Assembly (NCBI RefSeq): GCF_026239735.1
Contig: NZ_JAPIVT010000008.1
Coordinates: 124,001-188,000 of the forward strand
Reading direction: 5' to 3'
Source of the DNA: Pedobacter sp. MC2016-05
GTDB lineage: Bacteria; Bacteroidota; Bacteroidia; Sphingobacteriales; Sphingobacteriaceae
DNA length: 64,000 nucleotides
Shown: piece after piece, positions 1-9,733 of the stretch
Numbering within the stretch: the stretch's first letter is position 1
Layout of the letters: every line of letters starts with the position of its first letter
Translations under genes and position numbers: made by a program
Notes under the pieces: generated by a model
Databases searched by the model: none
What the model was told of the DNA's origin: nothing
What the model saw: the letters and a program-made list of their open reading frames with translations, nothing else

Positions 1-327
1 AGCGTTCTCAGTTTCCTCTTTGGTAAAACCACCACAAATTAAATGAGGAACTGCATCTATCTTATATTTGTGAATAATTGCAGCGCAGATCGCGATTGTA
101 CCTGGACGCTTGCGGTACGACACCTTTTGCAACAATCCGTTTTCCTGCTCTTTGTAAATATAATCTTCCCTTAAGGAGGTTACATCAATAAAAGGAGGAT
201 TAAACTCCAGCAAAGGATCGATGGCATCGTAAATCCATTGGATACTTTGTCCCTTAATAGGCGGCAGAAGCTCAAACGAGAATAGGGTTTTGCCCTTTGA
301 ATTATTTATATGGTCTGTAATTTTCAA
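1..327 (-). CDS. metF: 5,10-methylenetetrahydrofolate reductase, N-terminal part (runs off the window)
   Basis: MetF reduces 5,10-methylene-THF to 5-methyl-THF, the methyl donor used by MetH, whose gene lies upstream on the same strand. The 109 visible codons start at a TTG (327-325) and read MKITDHINNSKGKTLFSFE, then LPPIKGQ and PPFIDVTS, which are typical of the N-terminal strands of the MetF TIM barrel in Bacteroidota. No ATG gives a better start, so TTG is chosen. The 3' end lies beyond base 1. Only a broken four-helix-bundle gene separates it from metH, so the riboswitch upstream of metH may control it too. Confidence 0.88.
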   Translation of the reverse strand, partial: MKITDHINNSKGKTLFSFELLPPIKGQSIQWIYDAIDPLLEFNPPFIDVTSLREDYIYKEQENGLLQKVSYRKRPGTIAICAAIIHKYKIDAVPHLICGGFTKEETENA

Positions 328-370
328 TTGTAGTTAAAAGTTATGGGTTAAAGGTTATAAGGCTGGATGC

Positions 371-743
371 TTATTTAATCAGCTTCTGATAATAATTTAT
401 AAATCCGTTAAGTAGTTTTCTAGTTGTTTCAATTTTAAGCACTAGCGTTTTTAAGTCTATTTCTTCGATAAATCCCGAATCAAACGCAAGAGATAGTTGA
501 GTTTCGACCCCATAAACGGAACCCCTTGCGACAAAAAAAATGAATGCTGTCTTTGGGACGATTTCTACCACAACCCTCAGCAATGTCCGATGGAATGGAT
601 ACAGCGGCTTTTCTAATCTGGCTTATCAACCCGATTTTTTTGTCAATTGGAAAATTTGAAGATACTAAATATACTTCCTTAGACAAAATTCGGTCTTGTT
701 TCCAAACATCCACATCAGTATAATTTTCCTTTTCCTGGTCCAT
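371..743 (-). pseudogene. Four-helix-bundle protein (23S rRNA IVS-type family), frameshifted
   Basis: The first frame starts at 743 (MDQEKENYTDVDVWKQ) and carries the family motif SIPSDIAEGCGR. It then leaves the family pattern at a run of eight T (533-540 on the plus strand). The next frame continues with VARGSVYGVETQLSLA and ends LLNGFINYYQKLIK, the normal C-terminus. Removing one T gives a full-length protein of about 123 residues. The family forms small four-helix bundles of unknown cellular role, first found inside 23S rRNA intervening sequences. It is either a decayed gene, a slippage-controlled gene or a homopolymer sequencing error. It sits between metF and metH. Confidence 0.8.
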
Positions 744-790
744 GTTATCTGCAATTTGACTTGTAACATTTAACTCATAACTGGCAACTG

Positions 791-3700
791 CTAGTACGCC
801 AAATTAGGCGAGAGCCATTTCTCCGCTTCTTCTATAGTCATACCTTTTCTGATTGCGTAATCTTCCACCTGATCTTTTGTGATTTTTCCCAAGCCGAAAT
901 ATCTTGATTCGGGATGGGCAAAGTAAAAACCACTTACCGCAGCTGTTGGATACATGGCGTAACTTTCTGTTAAGTGTAAGCCTATTTTGTTTTCCGCATC
1001 AAGCAAGCTAAACAAAGTTCCTTTTTCCGTGTGCTCCGGACAAGCTGGATAACCCGGTGCCGGGCGAATACCGGCATATTCTTCCTTGATCAATTCCTGA
1101 TTGCTTAAATTTTCGTCCTTTGCATAACCCCAGTATTCTTTACGAACCCGCTCGTGCATGCGTTCGGCAAAAGCTTCAGCCAGACGATCCGCTAATGCTT
1201 TGGCCATGATGCTATTATAATCATCATGATTGGCCTCAAATTCTGCTACCAACTCATCAATCCCTATTCCTGCAGTTAGAGCGAAACACCCAAAATAATC
1301 TTGAATACCGGATTCTTTAGGAGCAATGAAATCTGACAAAGCATAATACGGCTGTCCATCAACCTTTTCGGCCTGTTGGCGGAGGGTATGGATAGTAACC
1401 AGTCTTGAGTCTTCAGTCTTAAGTCCAGAGTCGACATTCAGACTTCTGACTGCAGACTTCAGACTTTCGACTTCTAAATGAATATCGTCTCCAACGGCGT
1501 TTGCTGGCCAAAATCCAATTACCGCTCTAGCAGTTAACAATTTTTCGTCTAATATCCGTTTCAATAATGCCTGCGCATCATCAAAAAGTTTTTTTGCTTC
1601 ACTCCCTACATTTCTATCATCAAATATTTTCGGGTAGCTTCCGCGAAGTTCCCAGGTATGAAAAAAAGGAGTCCAATCGATATATGGAACTAATTCATTC
1701 AAAGGATAATGATCAAAAACTCTGGTTCCGGTAAATTCAGGAACTGGTAAATTTTGATCGAAATCTATCTTAAATTTATTTTTCCGTGCCTCTTCAATGG
1801 TTTTGAAACGCTTGTCAGAACGCTTGTTCAAATGCGCTTCCCTGGCTTTTTCATACTCTGCTTTTATGCCTGCAACGTAGTCGGCTTTTGTTTCAGGATT
1901 CATCAGCGTACTGCAAACGGTAACACTTCGCGATGCATCTAAAACATGGATAGCCGGACCAGAATAATTCGGGGCAACTTTTACAGCAGCATGAATCCTT
2001 GACGTGGTCGCTCCACCTATAATTAATGGAATGGTAAAGCCTTCTCGTTCCATTTCTTTGGCAAAGTGGACCATTTCATCAAGTGATGGCGTAATTAAGC
2101 CACTTAAGCCAATAATATCAGCATTTATTTCTCTAGCTTTTTTGATGATCTCCTGAGCAGGAACCATCACGCCCATATCTACAATTTCAAAGTTATTACA
2201 AGCCAAAACTACCCCCACAATGTTCTTCCCGATGTCGTGAACATCACCTTTAACAGTAGCCATCAATACCTTACCTGCCGAGGAATTCTGATCCTGATCT
2301 GGATTATCTAATTTCTCCTGCTCGATAAACGGAAGCAAATAAGCCACGGCTTTTTTCATCACCCTAGCCGACTTTACCACCTGAGGCAAAAACATCTTTC
2401 CAGCACCAAATAAATCACCAACAATGTTCATTCCGTCCATCAAGGGTCCTTCAATTACTTTTATTGGGCGGGCATATTTTTGACGAGCCTCTTCAACATC
2501 ATCGTCAAGATACTCTACAATTCCTTTTACCAGGGAGTGAGAAAGGCGTTCTTCAACGGATCCTTTCCTCCATTCTTCATCTTTTACAATTTCTTTCCCT
2601 TTTGATTTTACCGTATCAGCATATTCAACCAATCGCTCCGTAGCATCATCCCGTCGGTTCAAAAGTACATCTTCTACCCTTTCCAAAAGCTCGGGTGGAA
2701 TTTCCTGATACACCTCAAGCATACCTGCATTTACAATCCCCATATCTAACCCGGCCTGAATGGCATGGTAAAGAAATGCAGAGTGCATCGCTTCGCGAAC
2801 AACATTATTTCCTCTAAATGAAAAGGAAATATTTGATACACCCCCACTTACTTTTGCATGTGGTAGGTTTTCTTTGATCCAACGGGTCGCATTAATAAAA
2901 TCGACCGCGTAGTTATTATGTTCTTCTAAACCTGTGGCTACGGTAAGGATATTCGGATCGAAAATAATGTCTTCTGGAGGAAAACCGATTTCATGTACCA
3001 GAATATCGTAGCTTCGTTTACAAATCTCTTTTCTACGCTCGTAGTTATCGGCCTGGCCTTGTTCATCAAAAGCCATTACAACAACGGCAGCGCCATATTG
3101 CATAATTTTGCGGGCGCTTTCACGGAATTTATCTTCGCCTTCTTTAAGTGAAATAGAATTAACGATACCTTTCCCTTGCAAACATTTCAATCCATTTTCT
3201 ATCACCGACCACTTAGAGGAATCGACCATGATAGGCAATTTGGCGATATCCGGTTCGGAGGCAATCAGATTCAAAAACTTCGTCATCGCAGCTTCAGAAT
3301 CGAGCATGCCCTCATCCATGTTCACATCAATAATCTGCGCTCCACCTTCTACCTGTTGTAGGGCCACAGCTAAGGCCGCTTCGTAGTCGCCACCTAAAAT
3401 TAACTTCGAGAATTTTGGAGATCCGGTGATGTTTGTCCTTTCGCCAACGTTTACAAAAATACTCTCTGGCGTTATCGTTACAGGCTCCAATCCACTCAAT
3501 CGCATAAAAGGCTCAATGGTTGGCAATTTCCGTGGCGAAGCTTTTTTAGCATTCTTTGCAATGCAGCCAATATGATCAGGAGTGGTGCCGCAACAGCCAC
3601 CCACAATATTTACAAATCCAGATGTAATAAAATCGTCGACCAGATGAGCCGTTTCGTGCGGTTGTTCATCATAAGCACCAAACTCATTCGGGAGGCCGGC

Positions 3701-4507
3701 ATTTGGGTAAGCAGAAACATAACATCCCGCTTTTGTAGCCAGTTCTTCGATGTGCGGACGCATTTCTTTAGCCCCTAAAGCGCAGTTAAAACCAATACTC
3801 AAAGGTTTTGCATGCATCACCGAATTTAAGAAAGCTTCTGCTGTTTGACCGGAAAGCGTTCTTCCAGAAGCGTCGGTAATGGTTCCCGAAATCATAATTT
3901 CGAGCTTACGACCGATTACTTCCTCATATTTTTTGATGGCCACAATGGCCACTTTTGCGTTTAGTGTATCGAAGATGGTTTCGATGAGAAGCACATCAGA
4001 ACCTCCATCTACCAAACCGCGAACCTGTTCATAATATGCCGCTTCAAGTTCGTCAAAATAAACCGCCCTAAAACCTGGGTCGTTTACATTTGGTGACATA
4101 GAAAGGGTTCTGTTGGTTGGCCCGATTGCGCCTGCAACAAAACATTTCCGATCAGGATTAGCAGCCATAAATTCAGTAGCAGCCTCTTTTGCCACCTTCG
4201 CACCTTCAAAGCTTAACTCATAAGAAAGATCTTCCATCTGGTAATCAGCCATAGAAATTCTTTGTGTACTGAAGGTATTGGTTTCAATAATATCCGCACC
4301 AGCGGCTAAATATTCAAGATGTATGGCTTTAATAATATCAGGCCGAGTGATGTTGAGCAAATCGTTATTGCCTTTTACATCACATGGATGATTTTTAAAA
4401 CGTTCCCCTCTAAAATCCTCTTCAGTTAAAGTATAACGTTGAATCATGGTACCCATCGCACCATCAATTACCAAAATACGTTTTTCTAATTCTTCTCTTA
4501 TGCTCAT
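791..4507 (-). CDS. metH: Cobalamin-dependent methionine synthase
   Basis: MetH moves a methyl group from 5-methyl-THF to homocysteine through cobalamin. The 1238-residue product has the full four-module length. The homocysteine domain (1-330) carries zinc ligands C242 (GFNCALGA) and C305/C306 ([10 protein letters not shown]). The pterin domain is at about 350-620. The B12 domain has the lower-ligand motif DVHDIGKN near residue 760. The AdoMet activation domain follows, with WELRGSYP and [12 protein letters not shown]. The start [10 protein letters not shown] at 4507 is chosen; an extension to 4567 would add 20 non-conserved residues. Around residues 1012-1036 there is an in-frame stretch made of short GACTTnAGAC-like repeats, including DSGLKTED, which other MetH proteins lack. 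Confidence 0.97.
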   Translation of the reverse strand: MSIREELEKRILVIDGAMGTMIQRYTLTEEDFRGERFKNHPCDVKGNNDLLNITRPDIIKAIHLEYLAAGADIIETNTFSTQRISMADYQMEDLSYELSFEGAKVAKEAATEFMAANPDRKCFVAGAIGPTNRTLSMSPNVNDPGFRAVYFDELEAAYYEQVRGLVDGGSDVLLIETIFDTLNAKVAIVAIKKYEEVIGRKLEIMISGTITDASGRTLSGQTAEAFLNSVMHAKPLSIGFNCALGAKEMRPHIEELATKAGCYVSAYPNAGLPNEFGAYDEQPHETAHLVDDFITSGFVNIVGGCCGTTPDHIGCIAKNAKKASPRKLPTIEPFMRLSGLEPVTITPESIFVNVGERTNITGSPKFSKLILGGDYEAALAVALQQVEGGAQIIDVNMDEGMLDSEAAMTKFLNLIASEPDIAKLPIMVDSSKWSVIENGLKCLQGKGIVNSISLKEGEDKFRESARKIMQYGAAVVVMAFDEQGQADNYERRKEICKRSYDILVHEIGFPPEDIIFDPNILTVATGLEEHNNYAVDFINATRWIKENLPHAKVSGGVSNISFSFRGNNVVREAMHSAFLYHAIQAGLDMGIVNAGMLEVYQEIPPELLERVEDVLLNRRDDATERLVEYADTVKSKGKEIVKDEEWRKGSVEERLSHSLVKGIVEYLDDDVEEARQKYARPIKVIEGPLMDGMNIVGDLFGAGKMFLPQVVKSARVMKKAVAYLLPFIEQEKLDNPDQDQNSSAGKVLMATVKGDVHDIGKNIVGVVLACNNFEIVDMGVMVPAQEIIKKAREINADIIGLSGLITPSLDEMVHFAKEMEREGFTIPLIIGGATTSRIHAAVKVAPNYSGPAIHVLDASRSVTVCSTLMNPETKADYVAGIKAEYEKAREAHLNKRSDKRFKTIEEARKNKFKIDFDQNLPVPEFTGTRVFDHYPLNELVPYIDWTPFFHTWELRGSYPKIFDDRNVGSEAKKLFDDAQALLKRILDEKLLTARAVIGFWPANAVGDDIHLEVESLKSAVRSLNVDSGLKTEDSRLVTIHTLRQQAEKVDGQPYYALSDFIAPKESGIQDYFGCFALTAGIGIDELVAEFEANHDDYNSIMAKALADRLAEAFAERMHERVRKEYWGYAKDENLSNQELIKEEYAGIRPAPGYPACPEHTEKGTLFSLLDAENKIGLHLTESYAMYPTAAVSGFYFAHPESRYFGLGKITKDQVEDYAIRKGMTIEEAEKWLSPNLAY

Positions 4508-4644
4508 TCTGTAGTTAGATGTGAGATTGGAGATGTGAGCTATGAGAAATTCAGTCTTGCGTACCAAGTCTCAAATCTCACATCTATAATCTAAAATCTC
4601 AAAAAGCTTATTTAAAAAGTTGGTACGAGAATCGTAATCCTAAA

Positions 4645-4745
4645 CTTATCTGTTTCTGCCAGTGGCAGAATAGAATTTAGCACCTTGTAGGTTACAGGTT
4701 GCTAAGACTTCGTTGGGTCTAATCCCTCCGTCTTTCTTAATAAGC
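4645..4745 (-). promoter_or_regulatory. SAM-I (S-box) riboswitch upstream of metH
   Basis: Read on the minus strand, this segment has the S-box landmarks in order: CTTAT of P1, AAGA...ACGGAGGGA, GACCC, the kink-turn partner GAAGTCTTAGCAACC, AAGGTGCTAA, a small hairpin CTGCCACTGGCAG, and the closing P1 strand ATAAG. S-box RNAs bind S-adenosylmethionine and switch off methionine genes. It lies about 138 bases before the metH start. No clear downstream terminator was found, so control of transcription or of translation both remain possible. Confidence 0.88.
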
Positions 4746-4811
4746 GTACAAAAATGCAACAAAGCAACATCAATTCCAAAAATTATCGCTCCGCTACCAA
4801 ATAAAATTACA

Positions 4812-4837
4812 AAGGCCATGCAAATTTGCACAGCCTT
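4812..4837 (-). terminator. Inverted repeat, probable terminator of the Bax-inhibitor gene pair
   Basis: AAGGC and GCCTT arms enclose a palindromic TGCAAATTTGCA core with one mismatched dinucleotide on each side. On the minus strand it is followed by TTTGTAATTTTATTT. It lies downstream of the 57-residue membrane protein gene and upstream of the metH riboswitch. Confidence 0.5.
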
Positions 4838-4862
4838 AAGAATATTGTTTTGTATGAGGGCT

Positions 4863-5036
4863 TTAAACAACCTCTCTTTTTATAAATCTTTTGTTGTAGT
4901 AGGTAATCAAATATCCCATCCAAAATGCACTAGGCAAACAACTAAAAAATACATGATCTGTAATATAAGTTACAGTAATTGCCTCAATTATGCCGCCAAC
5001 TAAAATGAAAAACATGATTACCAAAAACTTGCTCAT
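4863..5036 (-). CDS. Small membrane protein (57 residues), translationally coupled to the Bax-inhibitor-like gene
   Basis: The protein begins MSKFLVIMFFILVGGIIEA, which gives a first hydrophobic segment. A second, weaker hydrophobic segment follows (about residues 30-47, ending YLITYYNKR), then a basic tail KRFIKREVV. Its ATG (5036-5034) shares one base with the TAA stop of the upstream gene (TAATG), a common coupling arrangement. No family was recognised. The one-base overlap, hydrophobic pattern and downstream inverted repeat support a real gene. It may be a small partner of the Bax-inhibitor-like protein (inference). Confidence 0.6.
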   Translation of the reverse strand: MSKFLVIMFFILVGGIIEAITVTYITDHVFFSCLPSAFWMGYLITYYNKRFIKREVV

Positions 5037-5779
5037 TATTTTCTACTTCCGAAAATACGTAGCAAGAAAAGGAAGATATTAATAAAATCAAGGTATAGCG
5101 ATAAAGCTGCCATTATAGCTAATTTCTTTGTATCAGCAGATGGAATTGATTCTCCGCTTTCTTCAATTCCCATTCCAATTCTTTTAATTTTTTGAACATC
5201 GTATGCAGTAAGTGCTGTAAAAACAGCTATACCAACAAATGCCATAATTAAGCTAAACTGTTCGCTTTTGATAAACATGTTTGCAATACTGGCTATAAAT
5301 AAACCGGCAACACCAACCATTAAAATTGGGCCAAACTTACTCAAATCTATATTTGTTGTATAGCCCATTACAGCCATTATACCAAAAATACCTGCGGCGG
5401 CAGCAAAACAAGTTATAATCGATGTGCCAGTGTAAATTAAGAGAATGAAACTCAAACTTACGCCCAGCAGCACAGAAAACAGCACAAACACACCTAACAA
5501 GGCGCCATAAGATAGTCTCGAAAAGCCAGCTCCCATTACTAAAACTAGCCCAAGTGGCGCAAACATGGCCACATAACCTAACGCAGTTCTTCTTCCAGTT
5601 TCAAAGTCTATTAAAGATCTTAATGCCGACTCCGTGTTTGAAATATAAAAAGCAGATAGAGTTGATAAAGCCAACGCTACAAACATCCACAGGAATACGT
5701 TTGCAAAAAACTTTTTCGATACAGAGTTTTCCTGTACAAAGACACTATCGGTTTGATAATTATAATTTTGTTGTTCCAT
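5036..5779 (-). CDS. Bax inhibitor-1/YccA family membrane protein
   Basis: This 247-residue protein has a cytoplasmic N-terminus (about 25 residues) followed by seven closely spaced hydrophobic segments, as in the BI-1/YccA (TMBIM) family. The C-terminal half has TALTAYDVQKIK and ends with LYLDFINIFLFLLRIFG, both typical of bacterial members. Characterised members are linked to calcium leak or to binding of the FtsH protease, but no bacterial role can be read from this sequence. It is the first gene of a pair with the small membrane protein that overlaps its stop codon. Confidence 0.9.
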   Translation of the reverse strand: MEQQNYNYQTDSVFVQENSVSKKFFANVFLWMFVALALSTLSAFYISNTESALRSLIDFETGRRTALGYVAMFAPLGLVLVMGAGFSRLSYGALLGVFVLFSVLLGVSLSFILLIYTGTSIITCFAAAAGIFGIMAVMGYTTNIDLSKFGPILMVGVAGLFIASIANMFIKSEQFSLIMAFVGIAVFTALTAYDVQKIKRIGMGIEESGESIPSADTKKLAIMAALSLYLDFINIFLFLLRIFGSRK

Positions 5780-5818
5780 TTTAATTTTGCGTATTTAAAT
5801 AATTTTAAAAATAACAAT

Positions 5819-6385
5819 TTAGTTTAATCTTTTTGTCAGCAGTTCTTCAACTTTTTTAAAGAACTGTAGCGGTTTAAGTGTACGCCAAGGCAGATTATCA
5901 AAAGCTCCTCCGAAATTGATATAGTAATCTATATTATTGTCTTTAAATTCGGAAATAACGTGTTCTTGAAAATTTACACCAACAATCCATCCATCTTCCA
6001 CTTCCTGAAACCACTCTTCATAATAGCTATCATCAGATGCGTGAAAATTTAAAACGTTCTCTCCAATAAGAATAAATTTGGCAATGCCTTCGTCCATCAT
6101 CAATTCTAAAATATCACGCTTAAGTAACATGATATCATTATTGATCGCATCATTCCATTCGCCGATAAATTCGATAATGGCATAACTGCGATCATAATCG
6201 GCATACAAAACCTTCATGTAAAGGGTGTTCGATCCAAATTCGTCCCACTGCGGATGCAGCAAGAAATTATAAATCTGTTTGTCGAAATAAATTTCCGAAT
6301 ACTCGGTATTGTAAAATGGCGAGCGCTCATCTTCTGCCGAAACATAATCATCTCTCCACTGGTAATAAGGCTCGATTTCGTGCAT
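5819..6385 (-). CDS. Conserved hypothetical protein (188 residues)
   Basis: The start MHEIEPYYQWRDDY at 6385 is preferred. The frame is open to 6460, but that extension reads through a low-complexity ACTTTGAATGACTGAAT-like spacer. The protein is acidic and aromatic-rich with no signal peptide or membrane segment. It contains LMMDEGIAKFILIGENVLNFH and DDSYYEEWFQEVEDGWIVG. It looks like a soluble protein conserved among Bacteroidota, but no named domain was recognised. It lies between murQ and the Bax-inhibitor pair on the same strand. Confidence 0.7.
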   Translation of the reverse strand: MHEIEPYYQWRDDYVSAEDERSPFYNTEYSEIYFDKQIYNFLLHPQWDEFGSNTLYMKVLYADYDRSYAIIEFIGEWNDAINNDIMLLKRDILELMMDEGIAKFILIGENVLNFHASDDSYYEEWFQEVEDGWIVGVNFQEHVISEFKDNNIDYYINFGGAFDNLPWRTLKPLQFFKKVEELLTKRLN

Positions 6386-6480
6386 TTTAATATCTAATTT
6401 TTTTGAGTGAGTGAACTTTGAATGACTGAATCTAGCGGCGATGCTACCTCTATCATTCACTCATTATATCATTCATTCAT

Positions 6481-7296
6481 TTACTGTGGTTGTCGTTGTC
6501 CCGCCTCCACCGCTTTACGTACGCTTCCATATTTTGTAAGTAAATCTGCCGCTTCATCATAGCCTATGTTTAATTCATCGGCCACCATCTGCGTTCCGCG
6601 ATCAACTAATTTGTTATTGGTTAACTGCATATCTACCATTTTGTTTCCAACTACACGTCCTAATTGAACCATCACGGTGGTACTCAACATGTTTAAAACC
6701 AATTTCTGTGCAGTACCAGATTTCATTCGTGTAGAACCAGTGATAAATTCCGGGCCAACAACAACCTCAACCGGAAAATCAGATTCAGCAGCGATTGGTC
6801 CACCAGTATTACAAACAATACAACCGGTTAAAACACCGTGTTTACGAGCAGTATTTAAACCACCAACTACATAAGGTGTGGTTCCAGATGCGGCTAAACC
6901 CACTAAACAATCTTTTTCATTGATGTCGAATTCTTCCAAATCTTTCCAGGCTTGTTCGGCATCGTCTTCCGCAAATTCTACCGCCCTTCTAATCGCCGTA
7001 TCGCCACCGGCAATAATTCCAACAACCCAATCGAAAGGAACCCCATAAGTTGGTGGGCATTCAGAGGCATCAACTACACCTAAACGACCGCTTGTACCTG
7101 CGCCAATATAAAATAAGCGGCCGCCTTTTTTCATTCTTTCGGCAACTGCCGAAGTTAGTTTTTCTATCTGAGGCAAAGATTTTTCGACTGCAAAAGCAAC
7201 CGTCTTATCTTCGTTATTAATGCCCTGCAAAACCTCCAATACCGACATCTTGTCGATGTTATCATAATTAGATTCCTGCTCGGTAACTCTGTTCAT
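6481..7296 (-). CDS. murQ: N-acetylmuramic acid 6-phosphate etherase
   Basis: MurQ cleaves the D-lactyl ether of MurNAc-6-phosphate to give GlcNAc-6-phosphate, a step in cell-wall sugar recycling. The 271-residue product carries the SIS-domain signature GAGTSGRLGVVDASECPPT near residues 65-83 and later VVGPEFITGSTRMKSGTAQK, both diagnostic for MurQ/GckR-type etherases. The length matches the short Bacteroidota form. It diverges from the S41 protease gene at 7486. No other MurNAc-recycling gene is adjacent. Confidence 0.95.
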   Translation of the reverse strand: MNRVTEQESNYDNIDKMSVLEVLQGINNEDKTVAFAVEKSLPQIEKLTSAVAERMKKGGRLFYIGAGTSGRLGVVDASECPPTYGVPFDWVVGIIAGGDTAIRRAVEFAEDDAEQAWKDLEEFDINEKDCLVGLAASGTTPYVVGGLNTARKHGVLTGCIVCNTGGPIAAESDFPVEVVVGPEFITGSTRMKSGTAQKLVLNMLSTTVMVQLGRVVGNKMVDMQLTNNKLVDRGTQMVADELNIGYDEAADLLTKYGSVRKAVEAGQRQPQ

Positions 7297-7467
7297 AAAT
7301 TTAATTTTGATAAAATTCGGTAAATTCTTTTTAAAAAGTGGCGTAAAAACTTAAAAATATATCTTCCAGTCGCTGTAAGAAGAATTACATCCGTTAATTT
7401 ATGTTAAATATTAGAAACAAAAGACACGAAAATGTAGTTAAAAAACATAGTAACCCGCTAAATTTCA

Positions 7468-7475
7468 TAAATTTG
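7468..7475 (+). promoter_or_regulatory. Bacteroidota-type -7 promoter element for the S41 protease gene
   Basis: TAAATTTG matches the TAnnTTTG consensus and lies 11 bases before the ATG at 7486, so the transcript would have only a very short leader. The -33 element is not obvious. Confidence 0.4.
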
Positions 7476-7485
7476 CAAAACGCCA

Positions 7486-9093
7486 ATGAAAAAAAATACC
7501 CGAAACAACCTACTGATTGCAATAAGCTATTCTGTAATTTTAATAGTAGGTATGATTTTGGGGATAAAATTCATAAAAGACCAGGGTTTTGGCGTTCAGC
7601 GAAGTCCGCAGTTGGCTGTAAATAGTGACGGCAAACTTGAAGAGATTCTGCACATTATCAATAAAAACTACGTTGATGAAATCAATACGGATTCTTTACA
7701 GAATCTTCCTATAGATAGCGTTCTACATCAACTAGATCCTCATAGTGTTTATTTGCCTCCTACCGATGCGCAAGATATGACCAACAGTTTGGAAGGCAAC
7801 TTTGAAGGTGTTGGCATTGAGTATTATATGCTCAATGATACGATGATGGTTACTGGAGTAGTCAAAGACGGGCCTGCCTACCAGGCCGGAATAAAACTGG
7901 GAGATAAAATTTTGAGTATTGATACCGCAGTTGTAAGCGGGCGAAACTTACCAAAAGAGCAGTTAACCGGACGCTTTCGAGGTAAAGCCGGAAGCGGCGT
8001 TAGCGTTGTTTTAATGCATAATGGAACACAGGTGCAAAGTAGGTTAATGGTTACCCGTGGCAAGGTAAACATTAGTAGCATTGATGCTTCTTATATGATT
8101 GGTCCTGAAACTGGATATGTAAGAATTAGTAAGTTCGGAGCAAATACCGATAATGATTTCGCTAGTGCTGCTAATAGTTTAAAAGCCAAAGGCATGAAGA
8201 AGCTCATTCTGGATCTCCGCGATAATGGTGGAGGGTATTTTTCTGCTGCTACGGGTCTAGCTGATCAGTTTTTACCAGAAAATAAACTTATTGTTTACAC
8301 TCAGGGTAAACACGAACCTCGTACCGATTATTTTTCAACAGGGACCGGTGCATTTCAAAATGGCAAATTAGCAGTATTGATTAACGAGAATACTGCATCT
8401 GCAAGTGAGATTGTTGCAGGTGCTATTCAAGATTTAGGTAGAGGGGTGATTATAGGCAGGCGATCTTTTGGCAAAGGGTTGGTTCAAGAACAGTTTTCTT
8501 TTGGTGATGGATCTGCTTTAAACTTAACCATTGCTCGATATTATACCCCATCGGGACGAAGCATTCAGAAATCGTACAAAAAAGGTTATGATGCTTACAA
8601 ACATGAGTTGGATGAGAGAATGATGGATGGAGAACTGACCGGAGATCGCACATCTTTTCAGGACTCGATAGAAAAAGCAGAAGGTGTAGCCATACAAAAT
8701 GTAAAAAGACAAAAGCCTAGTGGAGGCATACAGCCAGATGTTTTTGTTAAACTGGATACCGTTGGTTACAATAAATTTTATGCAACACTGGTAAGCAAAA
8801 AGATTCTATCAGATTATGTTTTTAATGTATTAACAAACAAATATAACGCTGGCTTTGTAGAGCAAAACATTAATTCTTTCGCGTTAGGAGATAATGATTT
8901 CAAAGATTTCATAGGTTATATTCAACGCAAAAACGTACAGATCGATCGTTTTCAACTGTACAATGCCAAGCCTGTAATTTTGAGTGATTTGAAAGCATTG
9001 TTATGCCGTTATTACCTTGGCGATGTGGGCTACTACCGGTCAATAAATCAGACCGATAACGCGGTAAAGCAAGCCTTGATAAACCTTCAATAA
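7486..9093 (+). CDS. S41 family carboxy-terminal processing peptidase
   Basis: Exported or membrane-anchored serine protease of the CtpA/Tsp type, which cuts near C-termini of envelope proteins. Residues 9-27 form an N-terminal hydrophobic anchor. A PDZ domain spans roughly 85-175 (GPAYQAGIKLGDKILSID), followed by the S41 catalytic core. The serine/lysine dyad fits S305 (TASASE) and K330 (RSFGKG), spaced 25 residues apart as in Tsp. The C-terminal 130 residues are variable. Length (535) is normal for Bacteroidota homologues. Its stop is directly against the stop of the convergent GNAT gene. Confidence 0.93.
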   Translation: MKKNTRNNLLIAISYSVILIVGMILGIKFIKDQGFGVQRSPQLAVNSDGKLEEILHIINKNYVDEINTDSLQNLPIDSVLHQLDPHSVYLPPTDAQDMTNSLEGNFEGVGIEYYMLNDTMMVTGVVKDGPAYQAGIKLGDKILSIDTAVVSGRNLPKEQLTGRFRGKAGSGVSVVLMHNGTQVQSRLMVTRGKVNISSIDASYMIGPETGYVRISKFGANTDNDFASAANSLKAKGMKKLILDLRDNGGGYFSAATGLADQFLPENKLIVYTQGKHEPRTDYFSTGTGAFQNGKLAVLINENTASASEIVAGAIQDLGRGVIIGRRSFGKGLVQEQFSFGDGSALNLTIARYYTPSGRSIQKSYKKGYDAYKHELDERMMDGELTGDRTSFQDSIEKAEGVAIQNVKRQKPSGGIQPDVFVKLDTVGYNKFYATLVSKKILSDYVFNVLTNKYNAGFVEQNINSFALGDNDFKDFIGYIQRKNVQIDRFQLYNAKPVILSDLKALLCRYYLGDVGYYRSINQTDNAVKQALINLQ

Positions 9094-9648
9094 TTATCTC
9101 CAGTCCCAAACCACCACATTCCACTCGGTGCTCATTTGATCTGTGTAGGTATCAATCGTTTTGAAGCCAATACGCTCATGCGCTTTCATTGAGCGTAAAT
9201 TTATAGTGGCAATTTCAGTTATTGCGAATTCAAATTTATCTTCGAAAAAATTCTTATAAGCCTGATAGCATTGATCAAATAAGCCTTTCCCACGGTAATC
9301 TTTATCAACACAAACCTGGCCCACAACAATATATTGATACTCAGCCACCGATTTTCCATGATATTGAATGTGATCGAAACTCTCGTACATTTCTACTAAT
9401 CGGGGAATATCGTTTTTCGATTGCTCCGTCATCCCTAGTACATAAGCGATTACCCTTTCACCATCCTTAGCAATGATGTTCGGTTCATGCTGATGCATTT
9501 TTTCCAAATCATCAAGCGTGTGCGATACCGTTACGAAACCCTGCTGTTCAATTTCTTCTGGAGATAAATCTGCTCTTAGATTCTTTTTTTGAAGCGTAAT
9601 AATACCTTCTAAATCCCGTACTGTTTGTGATGTTGAAATTTCAATCAT
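9094..9648 (-). CDS. GNAT family N-acetyltransferase
   Basis: This 184-residue single-domain protein has the GNAT acetyl-CoA loop VCVDKDYRGKGLFDQCYQ at about residues 113-130. Motif B is LRSMKAHERIGFKTIDTY near 152-169. The substrate cannot be read from the sequence. It is convergent with the S41 protease gene with no base between the two stop codons, so any shared termination must lie inside coding sequence. Confidence 0.85.
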   Translation of the reverse strand: MIEISTSQTVRDLEGIITLQKKNLRADLSPEEIEQQGFVTVSHTLDDLEKMHQHEPNIIAKDGERVIAYVLGMTEQSKNDIPRLVEMYESFDHIQYHGKSVAEYQYIVVGQVCVDKDYRGKGLFDQCYQAYKNFFEDKFEFAITEIATINLRSMKAHERIGFKTIDTYTDQMSTEWNVVVWDWR

Positions 9649-9721
9649 GAGTATGCTCTAAACTAATCGCCGAATATAAGAAATTCAGTTTTTCATCCAT
9701 CTTTTACTTCGGCACATTTAT

Positions 9722-9729
9722 TATCTTTG
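9722..9729 (+). promoter_or_regulatory. Bacteroidota-type -7 promoter element with predicted near-leaderless start
   Basis: TATCTTTG fits TAnnTTTG and ends only five bases before the ATG at 9734. Transcription from this element would begin at or within a few bases of the start codon. Confidence 0.5.
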
Positions 9730-9733
9730 CGAC

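Noticed and set aside
4646..4870. 74-residue minus-strand open frame upstream of metH
   Set aside because: Its second half is the S-box RNA itself and the rest has no protein character.
4713..5003. 96-residue plus-strand open frame
   Set aside because: It runs antisense to the riboswitch and the small membrane protein gene and shows no conserved pattern.
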